Position numbers and translations under genes: made by a program
Shown here: in pieces, positions 11,877 through 12,955 of the stretch
Layout: each line of letters begins with the position of its first letter
How positions within the stretch are numbered: position 1 is the first letter of the stretch
Notes under the pieces: model-generated
The model's input: only the letters and a program-made list of their open reading frames with translations
Database searches by the model: none
What the model was told of the DNA's origin: nothing
Assembly: GCA_023415275.1 (NCBI GenBank)
Contig: JAEZLJ010000076.1
Location: 1 to 12,955 of the forward strand
Length of the DNA: 12,955 bases
Reading direction: 5' to 3'
DNA from: Bacteroidota bacterium
GTDB taxonomy: Bacteria; Bacteroidota; Bacteroidia; Chitinophagales; Chitinophagaceae

Positions 11877-12955
11877 TCAGTTGCCAATGCCTATTCCTCC
11901 TCCACCATTGCTCACTCTCTTGGTTTCTTCCTCAGCACCTGTGTTGCGCTGGCGGGCAGCCTTCACACCATTGTTGCCGAAGCGGTAAGTAAGGCTCAAC
12001 TTGAACTGCTGGCTTTCCCATTTGGAACTGAACTCTGATTTCTGTCCGGCAAACTCCGTAGTGCCTTTGAATTTCAGGCTGTTGAACAGGTCACTAACAG
12101 ATGCCTTGATGTTGATCTTATTGTTCAACAATTGCTTTTGCAATCCGGCGTCAACACCCCACAGCGCATCAGCTTTGAAGCTTCCCTGGTAAATGGTAGG
12201 CGCATTGTAAAATCCTGATAATTCAGCTGTCCAGGTTTTGGCAAACTTCAGGCTGTTCTGGGCATACAGGGTAAATCCAAAAGCATCCAGGTCCACCTTA
12301 CGGCCGGTACCGAAATCGGCTACATAATGAGAGTAGTTGGCGTTCATGTTGGCAAAGACGCTATAGGATTTGTACTGGAACGGATAGCTCATGTTGAAGC
12401 TTACCACATCCTGCGTAGCCAGGTTTCTTTTTGACAGGAAGCTCTTTGTCTTCTCTGTAGTATCCGGCAACTGAACAAACATATTCTTCACATGGCTGTA
12501 ATTCAGCGCTGTGTTAAGGCGATACTTATAGGTATGCGTGATGCCAAAGCTATTGGTATATTGAGGTCGCAGGTTGATGTTACCACGCATGAAGGTGTAT
12601 TCATCCAGCTTGAACTCAAATGGGTTCAGGTCCTGGTAGGCCGGGCGATCAATGCGGCGGCTATAGGTCAGGCTCAACTGGCTCATAGGGTTCTTATTGA
12701 ATGTAATGGCAGCACTTGGAAACAGGTCTGTGTAATTGCGTTCGAAAGTGGAATCATAACCTACATAGTCAGTACCGCTTTTCTTCTGGCCCCTGGAAGT
12801 ACCGTCTGTAACGGTGTTCTCTACACGAAGACCAGCCTGGATCATGAAACCTTTAAATGGACGGTTGTAGTTGATATAGCCGGCATTGATATTTTCCTTG
12901 TAGGTGAAACGGTTGCTGCGGTCTTTATCCAGCTCATTGCCTGAAGCGTACACAT
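11877..12955 (-). CDS. Outer-membrane beta-barrel protein, TonB-receptor-like (5' end missing)
   Basis: The C-terminal ~359 residues of an outer-membrane protein; the frame is still open at the right edge, so the start lies outside the window. The sequence is a run of amphipathic strands with alternating aromatic residues typical of the OMP_b-brl / TonB-dependent receptor barrels of Bacteroidota. It includes the sequence FPSAAITFNKNPMSQLSLTY, followed by SRRIDRPAYQDLNPF and then NINLRPQYTNSFGI, which are characteristic of that family. The last strand is KLSLTYRFG, followed by a low-complexity tail rich in Lys, Arg and Glu ending in a glycine-rich GGGGIGIGN. Such a tail after the last aromatic strand is common in these proteins. 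The substrate is unknown. A strong terminator follows the stop. The plug or carboxypeptidase-like N-terminal domains cannot be checked. Confidence 0.9.
   Translation of the reverse strand, partial: VYASGNELDKDRSNRFTYKENINAGYINYNRPFKGFMIQAGLRVENTVTDGTSRGQKKSGTDYVGYDSTFERNYTDLFPSAAITFNKNPMSQLSLTYSRRIDRPAYQDLNPFEFKLDEYTFMRGNINLRPQYTNSFGITHTYKYRLNTALNYSHVKNMFVQLPDTTEKTKSFLSKRNLATQDVVSFNMSYPFQYKSYSVFANMNANYSHYVADFGTGRKVDLDAFGFTLYAQNSLKFAKTWTAELSGFYNAPTIYQGSFKADALWGVDAGLQKQLLNNKINIKASVSDLFNSLKFKGTTEFAGQKSEFSSKWESQQFKLSLTYRFGNNGVKAARQRNTGAEEETKRVSNGGGGIGIGN

Overview
The window looks like a chromosomal segment of a Bacteroidota species, probably of the Chitinophagaceae (Niastella/Chitinophaga-like). 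The grounds are a Bacteroidota-type -33/-7 promoter (TTTG, 20 nt, TAAGTTTG), scarce Shine-Dalgarno signals, an OMP_b-brl type outer-membrane barrel, a LytS/LytT pair, a NusG-like EPS regulator, and long intergenic stretches built of degenerate repeats (AATGGAAAATG, TTGACAAGTTGAC, AGTCGGGAGTC). No sequence search was possible, so the genus is an inference.

Layout, left to right. 1-813 has no gene and holds only repeats. 814-4002 (minus) is an exopolysaccharide export pair: a Wza-like outer-membrane lipoprotein followed 3 nt later by a Wzc-like inner-membrane co-polymerase/tyrosine kinase whose tail carries nine tyrosines alternating with glycine. 4003-5228 and 5565-5922 are a repeat array in which diverged ~150-170 bp elements, each an inverted pair of small hairpins, surround a 111-aa GIY-YIG nuclease gene (5229-5564, plus). 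5923-7007 (minus) is a RES/Xre-type toxin-antitoxin operon with a near-consensus promoter inside an inverted repeat. 7175-7699 (minus) is a NusG/UpxY-like regulator. It shares a 20-bp promoter-distal motif with wza, suggesting it belongs to the EPS genes although ~3 kb of other material now lies between them.

7700-8560 and 9164-9777 are repeat-filled intergenic regions around a 200-aa protein of unknown function (8561-9163, minus). Upstream of it is a five-copy, roughly 10-bp-phased TGRCCG array, and both sides carry the same three-block composite repeat in opposite orientation. 9778-9963 (plus) encodes a tiny zinc-ribbon protein, convergent with a LytTR response regulator (9973-10695) that overlaps its LytS-type kinase (10692-11762). 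A strong intrinsic terminator (11833-11860) separates these from an outer-membrane beta-barrel gene that runs off the right edge.

How they work together: Wza and Wzc are the export machinery, and the NusG-like protein probably promotes transcription through a long EPS operon. The two-component pair probably senses a membrane signal and acts through a LytTR DNA-binding domain. The toxin-antitoxin pair, the GIY-YIG cassette and the flanked 200-aa gene look like accessory material among conserved genes. The most interesting signal is the GIY-YIG gene nested in hairpin repeats whose stems differ by compensatory base changes, an arrangement resembling REP/RAYT systems but with a different nuclease.
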